Below are positions 45,464 through 58,524 of a stretch of 64,000 bases of DNA, in pieces (position 1 is the stretch's first letter; each line of letters begins with the position of its first letter). The translations under genes and the position numbers were made by a program. This DNA is from Gorsachius magnificus (Eukaryota; Chordata; Aves; Pelecaniformes; Ardeidae): contig CM067081.1 of assembly GCA_034008185.1 (NCBI GenBank), positions 188,249,510-188,313,509 of the forward strand, written 5' to 3'. Under the pieces are notes generated by a model. That model was not told the DNA's origin. It saw only the letters and a program-made list of their open reading frames with translations, and made no database searches.

Positions 45464-46275
45464 TTGAAGAAAATCACAATCTGTTTGCAACATATTTCAA
45501 AGCAGAAAGAGATTAAATTAATTTCACATGTTAGATTCCTTATGAAAAAGCCCCTGGCCTTAATAAGCATTTCCTACTGGCCCTTTTTTTTTTTCCTGAG
45601 CAGGGAAGACCTACCTAAAATAGAAATGGAATAAACAACTGCAGTGAATAGTCTACTAAGTACTGCAATCATAATATGGCTTCTTTCCCTTGAGAAATAG
45701 GTACTAAAACATTAACATTAAGGACTTCTGTTCTTTATCTCTGATGTATAGTCAAAGATAAATCAGCCACTGATAATCCTGTCACCATATCACCATTTTT
45801 TCTGTTTTTTCAGTATCATCTTTACTCATTTATAGTAATTTATTACGTAGTAGGTAAATTATTAGAACTTATTTTCAGAACCATGAAGGAAAAGAAAAAA
45901 GACTATTCAGTTTTCTCTCTGGTCATGTTTCAGCTTGGAACAACTTCCTGATTTAATATAAAAATATCTTCCGAGTTCAAAAGAACCTTTTGAGTTATAT
46001 TTATGCCTGCAGGCTTTATGCTGGATGAGATAACGTTTGCCTGTGCTATGGTGGTGCAAGCTGCATAAAGGTCTAGAGAATAGCTCCTAGCCTGACTTGC
46101 AACCAGACTTGTAAAGTTATCCTTTCAGTTAACGGCCGAGGCACAAAAATGCCTTTGGGAATTCCAGTAGCTGCCCACTGGCATCACCAAGCACTCAGAG
46201 TTTACTTTGAATATTGTGAAATGTAAATGCCAACAAAATGTATGATATTATTGTGCTTTTTGAAGCTTTGTACAG

Positions 46276-46390
46276 GAGGAGTCTGATGAACCAGGATACT
46301 GTATTTCAGAGCTGCTAATGTTAATAGTGATGGAGCACATCCATACGTTAATGAAACACTTAAAAGCTCTGACGGTGAGAGCTGTGGCAG
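46276..46390 (+). other. Candidate 115-nt coding exon, plus strand (unproven)
   Basis: The acceptor CTTTTTGAAGCTTTGTACAG (AG at 46274-46275) precedes 115 bases that end GCTGTGGCAG, followed by a textbook donor, GTAAGTGCC. One frame is open along the whole length for 38 codons. It starts EESDEPGYCISELLM and continues LIVMEHIHTLMKHLKAL, an amphipathic helix-like peptide; phase is 0 in and 1 out. No family is recognised. If real, partner exons should lie on the plus strand on both sides; none was recognised. Conserved regulatory DNA is another explanation. Confidence 0.28.
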
Positions 46391-49308
46391 GTAAGTGCCT
46401 CGGAGTCAGCTGCTTCGTAGAAGTCACCTTCATTTAAGTGTCCATGTTTCTTGCACATGGATGAGTTGCCTCAGAAAAGCTACACAAGAGCCAGCACACA
46501 TGAGTGTAGACATGCCTAAATCTCCACTTAAAAATTCCCATTTTTTTACTTTCATCTTTGCCTTGGAATAATTCGTGTCGGTTACTTCTCTTATGGCAAG
46601 AGTTCCTGTATCTCCAAGCTATGTGTCAGGGAAAAAGGAAGCTTTGGTCTTCTCGGGCAGGGCGAGCCTGCCTCAGACACGACTTTGGCTTATTCCTTGT
46701 CTTCATTTGTTGTTGCTCAAGGAGTTGTATGGGCCATCTGTGCGTGCCCTAGGCAGGGGCGTGCTCCAGGCTGCAGCATGGTCGCTTTGCCCCCAGCACC
46801 CCGGAGCTGGGCCTGTTCCTCCCTCCCACAGCTCAGGGCAATGCCCAGCAATGAGTAGAGGTGACTGGGCTCTGGCAGGACTCCACTAGCTCTTGCTGGT
46901 TAGAGCAGGCCCCATGCAAACCCTCCTTGTTGGAAGACCCCAGCATGGCAACTGTCAGAGAGAAGGTGAAGGGACATTGCCGGAGCTAATGGTTAAGAGA
47001 TGGTGAAGAAAACTAACATCCTCAAGCCTGGAGCGGGGATGGGGCATAGGGAAGCATGGCAGGACATGCATGCACCTACTCGGGCAGGAGGGCTGCTGGC
47101 ACAAACCTTGTGAGATCTTTTGGCTGATGTGTTGGGTTTGGGTCATTTCATGTATTTTGATTCAGCATTAGAAATCCTTAAGCCAGCTTGATCAGTAAAC
47201 TGCAGCCTGACTTTGCCCACCTGTAGAGAGCCTGAGGGCACCAACTGCGGGGCCATTAACAAAGCAAGAAACCCAGCTCATGACCCAGCATCTAAAAAGG
47301 AGGTGCTATGTTGTCTACCTTCCTGTGGATTCACTAACCCAGAGCCCTAGCTTTCCTCTCTTTAACAAAAACCATCTGGTTTTATGCAGAAACCTATTCA
47401 AATTGCTAATATGTTTTCTGTCCTTCATCATTGAAGACTGAACATGAAGTAACCCCACTCTAATTGTTTGGTAACGTTATGCTTTTTTTTTTTTTCTTTC
47501 AATACTTCTAATTGTGCACTGAAAACAAAACCTACTTGTAATTTTCTCTGGCTTTTGTAATTTGTTATTGGCTCTTATGGATTATTCAGTAAAGTCAAAT
47601 TGCTTTTTGTCTTAATTGGGTCTTGTCTGCATTCTGCCCTGGCCAATTTTCAGCCTATCACCTAAATTGCTTTGTGCCCTAGTAAGATTGACTAGTTGAT
47701 ACAAGGTAATACAACATTTATTTTACACCTCATATTCCCCTCAGCTTGTGTAGAAAAAAAAATCATTTTAGAATTAACATATTTTTCAGTTGATTCTAGC
47801 ATACACCAGTTTTCCAGAACGTCCCACTCACCAAAAGATTTCAGGAAGAATACTCTTCAGTCAGACTCTTCCTTCAAACACTTACATTTTTTAGCCATCA
47901 CCCATTCATAATAAACTTTTCTGAAATCAGCTTTTGGAATTTTAATACTTTTTTTTTTTGTTGGCATAGAAATCAGAGGTTGCAGGCATTTAGTTCATTC
48001 TGTTTATGCAGCATTTAATAAACAAGTGTTCAAATACATCCTCAGCTCAGGCCTCTCCCACTGCTGGGTCTGTGTGTCTGGCTTTTAATGCGGTTAAGTA
48101 ACCTCATATATTTTATTCAAATTAAATGTTCTATCGTGGGTAATAGGCACTTTGGATAGTCCTTTTCAATGACAATAAATCTGCTGATCCTTGTTCTAAA
48201 AAGGACATAACCTCATTTCTGACTTCTCACAGTTCATAAGACACGGTAATGTGAAACTCAAAAGGGGTAGATCAAAGTTTTGGTATATGAATATTGCTGG
48301 TTCCATTTAACTTCCATAAAAATTATCCAGAAATAATTTGTGTGTGTGACACATAAGATATGGTATTAGTTATTAAAATTATTCCCAGATAGTCATCCCA
48401 AAAATCTTGTGAAGGGTGGTTTTTTTTTTTTGTAAATGAAGTAAAACTATAAGTTTACATCACAAATGAAAGTTAAAAATAATACATGTATTTATGGGAA
48501 GAGGGGGAACGTGAGGTGGGCTACACCTTGTTGGGTCTGGAGAGGGGGCTTAGCTGTTCTGCCTCCAGCCCAGTTATCTCCATAAGCAGAATGGGCATAA
48601 GGGGCCTGTTTTAGATAGGCAGTGGGTTTCAGGGCGCTCTGACAGCCAGCTGAAGCACGGAACGGATTAAGCCATGCTGATACCTCCTTGACAAGGGGAA
48701 AAACCTGCTACCCAGGCCCCCTCCAGTTCTTCTGTGCGTGAAGAGCCCCGTGCAGCAGCGTCCTCCGTATCCAGCTGTGCTGCGCAGACCAGCAATGCCT
48801 CTTCACAGTCAGCGTGTGTGCCGCGAACGTGTAAGCCACACGGGGTTTTTGGGGACCATACTGAAATTTTCTGTCCTTTCCTGCTTAGCAGCAATTCTGC
48901 TCTAACGGGGAAGATAATCAGTGTCGCGTGTGGTTTCCACCTCCTGACAGATCCCATTAGCTGGGACCAAGGTGAGCCTTCACTGGGTCTTTCAGTTCTA
49001 TAGAAATCCACAGGTGAAGCCTGTCTCTCTTTTGCCAGCCGTGATTATGTGGCAATGATCAGATATCTTTCTTTACACTACCTTCCCTTGCTTACTTGTA
49101 GGTGTCAGGTTCTCCTTTCTCACTTTTGTTTCAGCTATTAAACTGTCAGAAAAAGCCAGTGCTTTCCTACAGTGATGAAGCTGCATTTAGGGCTTTGTAT
49201 GAATGTTGATTTTGTGGGTTTCGTTTTTTTTGGTTATTTTTTTTTTAACTGTTAAAAATGGCAACATGTATCTTTTGATTTCCGTTGCAGTATCTTTTAC
49301 TACAAATT
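46391..49308. other. Stretch without a firm gene
   Basis: Mixed composition. The part at about 47440-47690 has repeated TAATTG/AATTG-type sites and little sign of repeats, which in style resembles conserved non-coding DNA (inference). Open frames at 46558-46889 and 48667-49011 lack recognisable domains. Confidence 0.4.
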
Positions 49309-49975
49309 AATCACAGAATGCTTTGGGTTGGAAGGGACCTTTAGAGGTCATCTAGCCCAACCTCCCTGCAGTGAGCAGGGACACCTTTAACCAGATCAGG
49401 TTGCTCAGAGCCCCGTCCAACCTGCCCTTGAATGTTCCCAGGGATGGGGCCTCCACTGCCTCTCTGGGCAACCCGTTCCAGTGTTTCATCACTTCATTGT
49501 AAAGAATTTCTTCCTTATATCCAGTCTAAATCTACCCTGTTTTAGTTTAAAGCCATTACCCCTTGTCCTGTCACAGCTGGTCCTGCTAAAAGGATTTTCC
49601 CCATCTTTCCTATAGGCCCCCTTTAGGTACTGAAAGGCCATAATCAGGTCTCCCCGCAGCCTTCTCTTCTCCAGGCTGAACAAGCCCAACTCCCTCAGCC
49701 TGTCCTCATAAGAGAGGTGCTCCAGCCCTCGGATCATTTTAGTAGCCCTCCTCTGGACCCGCTCCAACAGTTCCATGTCCTTCTTGTGCTGAGGGCTCCA
49801 GAGCTGGACGCAGTACTCCAGGTGAGGTCTCACCAGAGCAGAGGGGCAGAATCGCCTCCCTCGACCTGCTGGCCACGCTGCTTCTGATGTAGCCCAGAGT
49901 ATGGTTGGCCTTCTGGGCTGCCAGAGCACATTGCTGGCTCATGTCCAGCTTTTCGTCCATCAGTACCATGGGTGG
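49309..49975 (-). mobile_element. CR1 LINE, 5'-truncated, minus strand, separate lineage
   Basis: The plus strand shows the reverse-complemented CR1 3' end: AATCACAGAATGCTTTGGG, then 'TTGGAAGGGACCTTTAGAGG', and on to about 49975. On the minus strand the frame at 49929-49489 reads [20 protein letters not shown], then [20 protein letters not shown] and [19 protein letters not shown]. Upstream, in a different frame, [20 protein letters not shown] is the preceding part of ORF2, so at least one frameshift is present. The 3' tail has just one octamer-like unit. The sequence differs from the 16-, 35- and 61-kb group. Confidence 0.93.
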
Positions 49976-52900
49976 CTGCTTGGCTGCATTCTTCCCCAAC
50001 CTTGTTAGGAAACATGAAGAAATGAAAATTTTACAGTAATTACTTGTTCATGAAAACTAGACTTTAATAGAAGAGTAAGAAATAGATATATATTTTACTT
50101 AGAAGTATTATCAGCACTGTATATTCATAACAAAGAACATATGCATCTTTAAATTGGTGTGCACAATGTACTTAAGTACATCTTTTTCCTGTTTATATAT
50201 CCCTACAGTAACAAAATTAAAAGCAGAAAGTGTCATTATTAATGACCTGTAAGCAAGTATAAATCTTAAATTTGTATGGCCCAGAAATAGGTTTAAAAAG
50301 GAGACCTAATTTTGCAGTGCTGATACAGAAGAAACTCATACCCATTTTTCTTTGGCAGTGCACCATCTTTATGTAGATTCATTACGAAGTTATTAAAACA
50401 ACACTGTGTCATCAAACAACCTTAAAACTGAGGATACAGCTAGGCTTTATTACTACTACCGACACTTTAATAGAATATAAATATCATATAGGATGTCATC
50501 ACTGTACACCAGGGTGTTACATCGGTATACTTTATAGGAATTTTCATATGCAAACTTAAATTAAAAAAGCTTGTCTTTCTAGAATTAGTTTGTCAAAATA
50601 TGTGAGAAACTGAAGTGCAAGTAGAACTTCAAATATTATTTTATATTTCTGTCACTGTTCTGACAAAAAATATTTCACATAAATGTTCCTTCCCAGTTTC
50701 CATTTTTCATTCTAGGCTGGGGAGGAACAGCTATTTTTTAATTTATTTCTTGCATTATCGTGGATTTTGTGCAAATACAGATACTTCTTCCGCACTATAG
50801 GAAATCTGCGCTAGTGTAGAATGTAGAATTTTGAAGAGTGTAAGTTTTTTCTGCTGGTGTCTTCCTCACCCTTTTGTGCAAGTACTGGGCAAATATGTTA
50901 TAATTTTAATGCCCTGAACTGGCAGGAGCATTGATGAGATGATGAAAAACAACAGGCCATATTTCTCCTCCCAGTTCAAACTAATTATAAAATTTCATGT
51001 TACAACACACTGAAAATGTGGTCCTCCCTTTGAGGGAGGAGAGACTAGATGTGGTGTTGAATAGGTTGTTACGTGACCTCGACGTTACAAGAAGCTTCAG
51101 GATCCTTGGGGAAAGGAAGGTTTTACCCCACTCTGCATTGGAGCTGTGGAGGGGATTTTTCCTAGCCTGTGTTTCTAAATTCCCTTTCCAGACAGTTGCA
51201 TTAAAGAGTTAGAGCTGGTGCTGTTATTGAGAACCTTCCTGTTGAGAGTAAGACATGTAATGGCAACGCATCAGAAGATGAAACTATTTGAATAGCTTAT
51301 GTTTCAGCTATTTCTCACCATTCAGAGTTTGCAGAGAAGCCAGTTGCTTTGACCAGACCTGTGCTTCTGCTCAGCACGTTGGAAAGGTGCCCCGCGGACG
51401 GGGCTTCTCCTATTTCTACTTCCCCAGCTTTAGCTTGTGCAGTCACAACGCCTTGTTTCATACCTCAGATGTGAAACAGGGTGGCATGTAACGATCTGGT
51501 ATTTTAATCCCAGATTTGGCTGCGCTGAGCTTAAGAGGAGCCGTCTGGACCCATCGAGTGACTCGAGGCAGGCGCGGAGCCTGCTCTGCCCTGGCCCTCT
51601 CGGCGCCCGTGCCCCTGCCTGCACGGGGTTTGGGTTTGGGGGGCTCCTGTTGATTTGCAGCTTCCGCAAGTGCCTGTGCCTCTTCTGTTACTTTGCTTGT
51701 CCGGTTTCCCTCAGCTACTCTTGGCCCTGTGGTCTTTAAGGAAGACTATTTCTGGGCTATTTACTTAATCATTGATCATTAATGGCAAGATAATTTCCTT
51801 CTAACAGGGATATAAACTGACAAGTTTGTTTGAATAATCATTACCTCTTACTCAATGTTCTCTACTTTTCAAGTGTGAAGCTAGGTATTTTGTGTATCGT
51901 TTTATGGACAAAATTAACTTTTTTAAAAAAAAACAACCAGAAAGCAGAACTCATTAATGTGAGCAAAGTAACAGCTGTTAGCGGTTTACTGTGGGATTTA
52001 TTATTACAAATAAGTAGAACACTTACTCCTCTGCCCCCTCTTAGCAAATTTCAGCTCTGTCACCCATCTTTCTCAAGCATATAACACTTGCTTGGTACAA
52101 AATCAGTGTGGCTTTACTACTGAAGCAATGAAAAAAATCTGCCCCATTTAGTAGCTGTTCTGTGGATATTAATTATTTCATACACTGAATGAAGAGGCGC
52201 TCCCTTGCTGCTTATTCACATCATTCTTTATTTCTTATTGTATTGCTTCTGTCCACTGAGCCTCATAAAGGATTAAACAAAATTTAAATATCAATTGCAT
52301 CTAAAGTGTACATAAAGTATTTGAATAAAAGCAAAAAAAAAAATTAATGTGTAGAAATAAATACTGCAGGAGCTACAGGATTTCTGGAGGGAATTTTTGT
52401 AAAGGATCTATTTTTCTATTGAAGATTACAGAACAGTTTTAGCTAATTATCCTCAGACATCTTCTTTATTGTCTCCTCTGTTTAATGACAGCAAGTGCAG
52501 TTGTGTGTGGTGGTGTTATTTCTCCCTTTATTCCTGTGAATCTCCAGCCTACAGACTTTCTTTGGCTTTCGTCCATTTTTTTTGTATTCTGGAACTTCTT
52601 CAATGCAGGTTCTCAAATGAAAGGTTCTGCTTCAGCCCCTGAGGACTGCAACACAATATCGGAGGTGGAGGCAGCGGAGGCCTGACAGATCCTGTTCTTT
52701 GATCTGCTGGGATTTTTATTGACTTCTCATCCTTCCCCTGCCTGACAAACTACTGGGGGTAGAGAGAAACCACTGAAATGGAGGTATGAAAGCAGGGATT
52801 TATAGTGCTCTAAATACAAATGTGCAGAAATACAGGGATACACCCTTTATTAAAGGTAGCGATTGTACTAAATAAAAAAAAAGAACTTTCAGCAAAGTAA

Positions 52901-55900
52901 AAGGAAAGGCTAAATAATTGATCAAGGGGGAAACCTATGCTGCTGCAAACAGCAGAGGTCTTTGAAAACAGCTACAGGACTGCTCGCTTGTCTTGCTTGA
53001 GGTCTTGTGCTCCTACACTTTGTTGTAGCATGTGAACTCCAATAAAATTGTTTTGTTCAATTGATTTTTTTACACTGTTATGCCTTGCTTTGCAAATAAA
53101 TTAAACAAAAAATAGCTGGGATTTTAAGAAGTGCACATCGGTCTGCAAGCAACTAGAGCAGAAAATCTTTGTAGTAATTGACCTGCTGAGACTAATTCAA
53201 ATATTCAGTGGCTCTAATGTCTTCTGCCTTACTTCACCAAAACCTGAATACAACAGTCTTCATGAGTAGCTACAGGATCTGCTCATTTTCCCAGACCATT
53301 ATTTTGGGGTAAGGTAGGGAGTCAGGGAGGAGAGAGGCAGGAAAGATGCTGTACTTGAGAAGAGTTCAGTCTGAGAATGATTTTCAAGCTTGTTTTCATT
53401 ATGAAGCTTTGGGGCAAATCTCTTTTGTGTTTGAGAGGTGCTTTTGCATTTGTTTCACCTTCATAAGAGGAAAAACCATGCTGGAGCACTTTATCTGGGA
53501 TGGCATGCTGCTGGCAGCTGCTGTACATTGCTTCTGTGCCTGCTTTATGACTTTTTGCAAACCCTGAACAGAACAATTTTTTACACTGTTGCTCTAGGCC
53601 TGAACCCAGTTCTATTTTTCTCTGTGGTCAACTTTTCTTTCTAAGGAAATTACAACTGAAACATATTCGTTGTCATCTCCACTGGCACGGTCAATAGTTA
53701 AAATGTCCATTGGGTGTTCATTTCCCAGAGCCAAAAGCACATGTGAAGCACAGGACAAGTGCAGCTGATGAGTCCTGCTCTAGCTCATGTCAGGGGCCTC
53801 ATTACCCTGAGTTTGGTGAGCGTTGGACCCCTCCTTGGCCCTGAACCCCCATCCTGCCTATCCCCAGGCGCAGCTGCTTGCCAACCATGCGTACCCCTGA
53901 GGAGAGTGTGTGGGCTGGTTCGGTACAACTTACAAGTGTGTGGCCCCAGAGTGCTGGTGCCCCAGGCACCCAAACTGTCCCTGTTGCAGCCATGGTGTGC
54001 TAGGGGCCTGGGGGTGTGCTGGCCCCTTCAGCTGGCACAGGACCCCCAGCCCTGGCTCCGTGCTGCCCCTGTTCCCCTCCTATCCTATCAGCAGCCATCT
54101 CTGGCTTTGTTCCTCTGTCTATGACCCCCAAATCATTCTCTCTCAGGCCTTATCAAGTACTGGAAGCACAGGCTGTGGCTGGAATTTTGACTCAAACCTT
54201 CTCAACACTGTGCCTGCACTGGTACATCTTTCAGTGCCACCTCAAGACCCACGTCTGCAAGGTCTAGGCTCTGGACACTGGTTTCAAAGGGCCTGCAAGG
54301 CAGCACAGCTGCTGCTTGGGTTGCCAGGTGTCAGAGGAAAGGTAAGATTTCCTCTACTACATGTTTGAATCCCATGCACTGCATGAAAAGCATATGGGAC
54401 ATGGCTTACCCTGTGCTTTTGCAGTTGCAAGGCACCTGGAAGAGGAGCTTTTGTCCACCTGGGGCTGGGTGACCCTATACTGCCCATACAAATCGGTTTT
54501 GTGTGCCCCTGGTTGACCTATCTGCCGGCAGTAGTGGCTCTTCCAACTTTTTTATGATAAATCATATATCCGATAGAGACTGTCCCAGACTGAATAATAT
54601 TATCTGTGTCCCAAGATAGTGGCTCCCAAATTGCTATATATTGACTGCTCTGAGAGATTGCAGGCAGCCAGCCTTTGGCTGCCCAACTTGAAGTCATTCA
54701 CCACAAGCTTTCTGTGGTTTTGAGAACCTCAAATTCCAATTTGTGCCCAGAGCAAATCTGGATGTTTGGAGGCACCTAGTCCTGGCAAGTCCTGGGTGGG
54801 ATTTTCCAAATTATTCCCACCTGATATCAGACGTGACACAAAGTGAGTATTTTCATCAGGCGAAGGGACCATGAGGTGAATGGAAGAAGGGACAGATGTG
54901 ACATGGAAGGGACAGGAGGTGTGGAAGAGCTAGCTGATTTTGCACTGACTCAACTGTATTTGTAATCAATTTCTCTTTACTATATGTAATTTTACTCTCT
55001 CTGTTTCTGTATTTTTATCCCAGTTTCATATGATGCTTTCTGTTTACCTTAGCTCCCCTTGACCAGCTTTGGATCTGTTGGACCATCATTAGCCACACCT
55101 GGAAAAGCAATCAGCTTAATGATGTTTAAGGATGTTGGGTTCCTATGAGGGGCCAGCACACAACATGTATTGCTCACAAAGCCTTCTCCTCCCTGGGATG
55201 GGCAGAGCAGCTCTCCTTGGCTCATGTGGACATGCAGGGGCAGAAGGTCCTCAGTCTGCTGGTACCCATTCCCACCTCCAGCCCCTCACACTATATCAAA
55301 GTGTGACAAGTGAGAGATTTAAGAAGTGACAGAAAGAAGGTGAAGCTAACGCAATTCAACTGTGAGACAAAAAAAAAAAATCAGACAGCCGTTCACTCTG
55401 TTGCTCATAAATGCTTTCTTTTAATTTTCTTTTATAAAAAAAAAAATCTCACTTCAGTTTTTATTGTCTTCTCCAGCTCCATATGAAATCCACAGACATG
55501 GTAATCATTCCTCATTTCCTCCTGTCAAACAGAAGATGACATACTGAACAGTTAAGGGGTTTTGTTCATAATAAGCTACAGTGTCTAAAGGAAGAGAAAA
55601 AGTCTCAATTTTAAAATAGTCTGGAGCGTGAGAGGACAGTCTGCTGTCTCATAGAAACCAGGTCTTAATTTGTAGTGAAGGAGAAGCCTTTTCTTCTTGA
55701 GGACTATGAAATAAATTTTACCACCACTGCTTTTGATTTTCAGCATTAACACTTGCTGGGGGAGCTAATCTACTGTCTATTGTCCCAACCGGAGATGATT
55801 AGTGGTATATCGTTAGCTAAGACACTTTTTTTGCTATTAGAATTCCTCTCCGCAATGAATCCAACCCTTTCTCAATGAAACCAGTCTCAGCAGTGCCCCG

Positions 55901-56707
55901 GTTCAGACTGCCTGCACCACATGTCACTCCAAAACCAATTACAAAGCTGTCGTTGGGAGAAGGGCTGCCAAACAAAATTGCACACGTACTGGTAATTCTC
56001 TGCACCTCGGTACACTTTGTGGGGCTGGCTGCTTCAAAAACACCCCACAGATAACCTGAAAGGCCAATTTGACTTATTGTTCACTTACTTGAAGTCTTAA
56101 ACAGCTGAACGCAGTTTAAATGAAGCTATAATGTATATTGGAAATAGTATTCCAGTGAACACATTAGTCCAAAATATGTTTTTAAACCCAGTTATGAACA
56201 TTCGGAGACAAGTCTTCCTCTCGATTTGAACATAAAAGGGGAAAAATTACTAAACTTGAAGTAACCTTGTATGAATGGCAGATGAAATGCAAGTGAAACG
56301 TTGCAATAAATAAATATACCGTTTGGGTTCTATAATTTTCCATTGCATTAATTTGTCTGAATATATTTAGATCAGTAATTTAGACTGGAAATTAAGGCTG
56401 TTTATGGCAACTGCTGTATGTTGATGGAAATATCATTTGATGTGCTACATTTTAAAACCATGTCATTGACTTTTTAAAACTGCTTCAAAGTTAAATGCAC
56501 AAAATTACGTTAACAAAATAATGTTTTACTATACAATTAAAACATAAAAGATGAAAATTTCATATTTTACGCATAAGGTTTAATTTTTCTAAGAGCAATT
56601 TAACTGACCTGGAATTACTTTTATAGAAAGACACTGTCTGATGTAGTCAGAATATCTTGGCCAAATCTTGCTTTCTCACCATTTTCTCTTTAGTTGTTAA
56701 TTCTGCA

Positions 56708-57019
56708 CTAACTTAATGTTTGGCCTATGGTTACAGAATAAGAGCAGAGGTCTCGGGAGACTCTGTGAGAGCCCAGAATTAATGTTCCTTTCCTAGGAGA
56801 ACATACTGAAATTACAGATTTTCCTTCATAGCACCCATGGACCGCTTGAATGACAGCATCCTTTGCCTGTGCACCTGCATCTGGGTGACCTTCATTCTCC
56901 CAACTGGCTGCCCATTTCAACACAACAGACCCCAAAACCTTCATAAACTCTTTACTTCTTGGAGGGGCCAGTGTTCTGGTTTTATCCACATCAAGGATGG
57001 AAATCATTAAGTGAGTCAA
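56708..57019 (-). other. Unrecognised 103-codon coding-like frame, minus strand
   Basis: The frame starts MTHLMISILDVDKTRTLAPP and includes GSVVLKWAASWENEGHPDAG and AKDAVIQAVHGCYEGKSVIS. Amino-acid balance is more protein-like than that of most chance frames nearby. I recognise no family and see no splice or promoter context, so it may be a decayed insert or chance. Confidence 0.2.
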
Positions 57020-57836
57020 TCTTTGCCAATGTCCTGGGTGTCCAGAGCAATCAGTGGAAACAAATGTTCACTTCCTATCAGGATGTCCTACCTCAAGAAC
57101 TGTTGCTCCATCTCAGGAGAAGACAGACATGTTTTGCCTGCTCCTAGACACGAGTAGGGGAGGCAGGTAGCAGGGGTACTTGATCCTGCAGTTCTTGGTG
57201 CTGGAAACCAACAGGCTCCAAACATTGCCTGTAGTGGCAAAGGGACGATTCTGGCGGGGAGGCTGGGATTGTCTTCAAAAGGAAGAGAAGGGGGGTGGGT
57301 ATTTGAGGGTAGAGAAGGAAACTTAGCACAGGCAGTGGGGGAATGAAGCCAATAAAGAGAATAATAAAATACTCAGAATTAAACTTCAATAGTTGTAAAA
57401 TTGAATGCTGTTTCTAAAGTAACAAGGAAGGCTTTGGCACCCTTAAAAATTTCATTTCACTGGGAGAGAAAAGTAGAATGGAGAAAGTAAGTTTTGATTA
57501 AATACAGAGAGAGCTCTCATCCTGTATTTTCAATTGTTGACTCTGAAGGGGTGTTCAGAAGAAAATGAAAACCTGAATAACTACATGAATGCCTCCTGAA
57601 CCTGCATCTCCTCTTTCTAATCGGAAATCATGCATGACAAAGCCCCTGGCTGACAGGCAGCACTTGGAGAAGTAGGCACCAGTTCTGAGTGTCCCTGCTC
57701 CTTGCTGCCTCTTCTGATATGCCGTACACTGTGCAATAAAAATAAACACATAAGTAGGCAGGACTGCTAACTGGCTTGTAGACCCAACTGCATGACCATT
57801 ACACTGTTTGCAAAGACACTGTTTGTAATTGTTACG

Positions 57837-57904
57837 CATTATAATAAGCACTACATCATTTATCAAGAGGAAAAGGCAGAGACCGCTGTAGGCAATTAAC
57901 AAAT
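57837..57904. repeat. Local low-copy duplication, copy A
   Basis: Similar by eye to 59532-59601: both share CATTATAATRAGCACTA at the start and CTGTAGGCAATTAACAAAT at the end, with a diverged middle. The two copies lie about 1.7 kb apart in the same orientation, on either side of the solo LTR. The element they come from is not recognised. Confidence 0.75.
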
Positions 57905-58097
57905 ATGCCACTTCCAATATTTCCATCCAATTCAAGCTTAACAGAGACAGTATTCCTCATCCTAAAGATTTGCTCTTTTTTTTTTTACAGTGAGAAGTCA
58001 TCTGTATGTTTCCCCCTCTTTTTACCCTTAAAGGCACTTAAAAATGACTTGAACCTGTTTAAAATTGGGTTTGACTATCATAATATGGAGAACTTAC

Positions 58098-58115
58098 ATC
58101 AGTGCTTTGAAAATC
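58098..58115 (-). other. Candidate 18-nt microexon, minus strand (unproven)
   Basis: CATCTCTTTCCTAAG, 18 bases that translate to DFQSTD in one frame, then GTAAGTTCTCC. The splice signals are good but so short a segment has little statistical weight. Confidence 0.1.
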
Positions 58116-58524
58116 CTTAGGAAAGAGATGTTACTTTCTAACAGATTAAACTGCCTGATTCTGTCCCCCACACATGAAAGCAGTCATATTATACAATTCC
58201 TTCCATAAACTGCATTTTAAAAGCATTTGGGGCTCTCTTAAGCCATGATATTCCAGTTGAAAGGCTGTTCCAAAAGTTCAGTTTTGTTTAGGTCTTCCTT
58301 CAAATCCCTAGATCTGTGTAAAGATCTTCCTTCTAATTTCTAGGATGTAAGCAGTAAATACTCACTTGTTTTTGCGTCAGTTTGTTTTGTGACCTGGTAG
58401 TTCTTTCCCCTTCCTGTTGTTTATCACTGAGTGATATCCTCTCTAAGCCTTAGGTCTAATTACCAAACCAAATATTTTTGTTATGATAAGCTGGGCCTCC
58501 CTCATCATCCAAGCAGTTTCCTCT

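Larger units (their letters stand above)
35943..46275. other. Long stretch without a firm gene; scattered low-copy structures
   Basis: Mostly AT-rich. It contains a candidate non-coding exon (37175-37270, minus), a coding-like minus-strand remnant (37748-38407), a C14 run (39707-39720), a 63-bp tandem pair (41103-41228), a 22-bp tandem pair (45420-45463) and an ATG/TA-rich low-complexity patch at 36511-36562. A segment at about 43430-43560 rich in TAATT/ATTA sites resembles conserved regulatory DNA in style. No protein-coding gene is recognised. Confidence 0.45.
49976..58524. other. Stretch without a firm gene; GC-richer patch at 53.7-54.5 kb
   Basis: The patch at about 53750-54490 is GC-rich and pyrimidine-rich, with long chance frames on both strands and no recognised domain; it may be an old unclassified repeat. 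An AT-rich section at about 56150-56700 looks unique and could be conserved regulatory DNA (inference). A 103-codon minus-strand frame lies at 56708-57019. The first copy of a local duplication lies at 57837-57904. Confidence 0.4.

Noticed and set aside
53759..54368. Frames of 121 and 152 codons in a GC-rich patch
   Set aside because: Pro/Leu/Cys-rich composition in overlapping frames on both strands, no domains, no splice or promoter context; typical of chance in GC-rich DNA.
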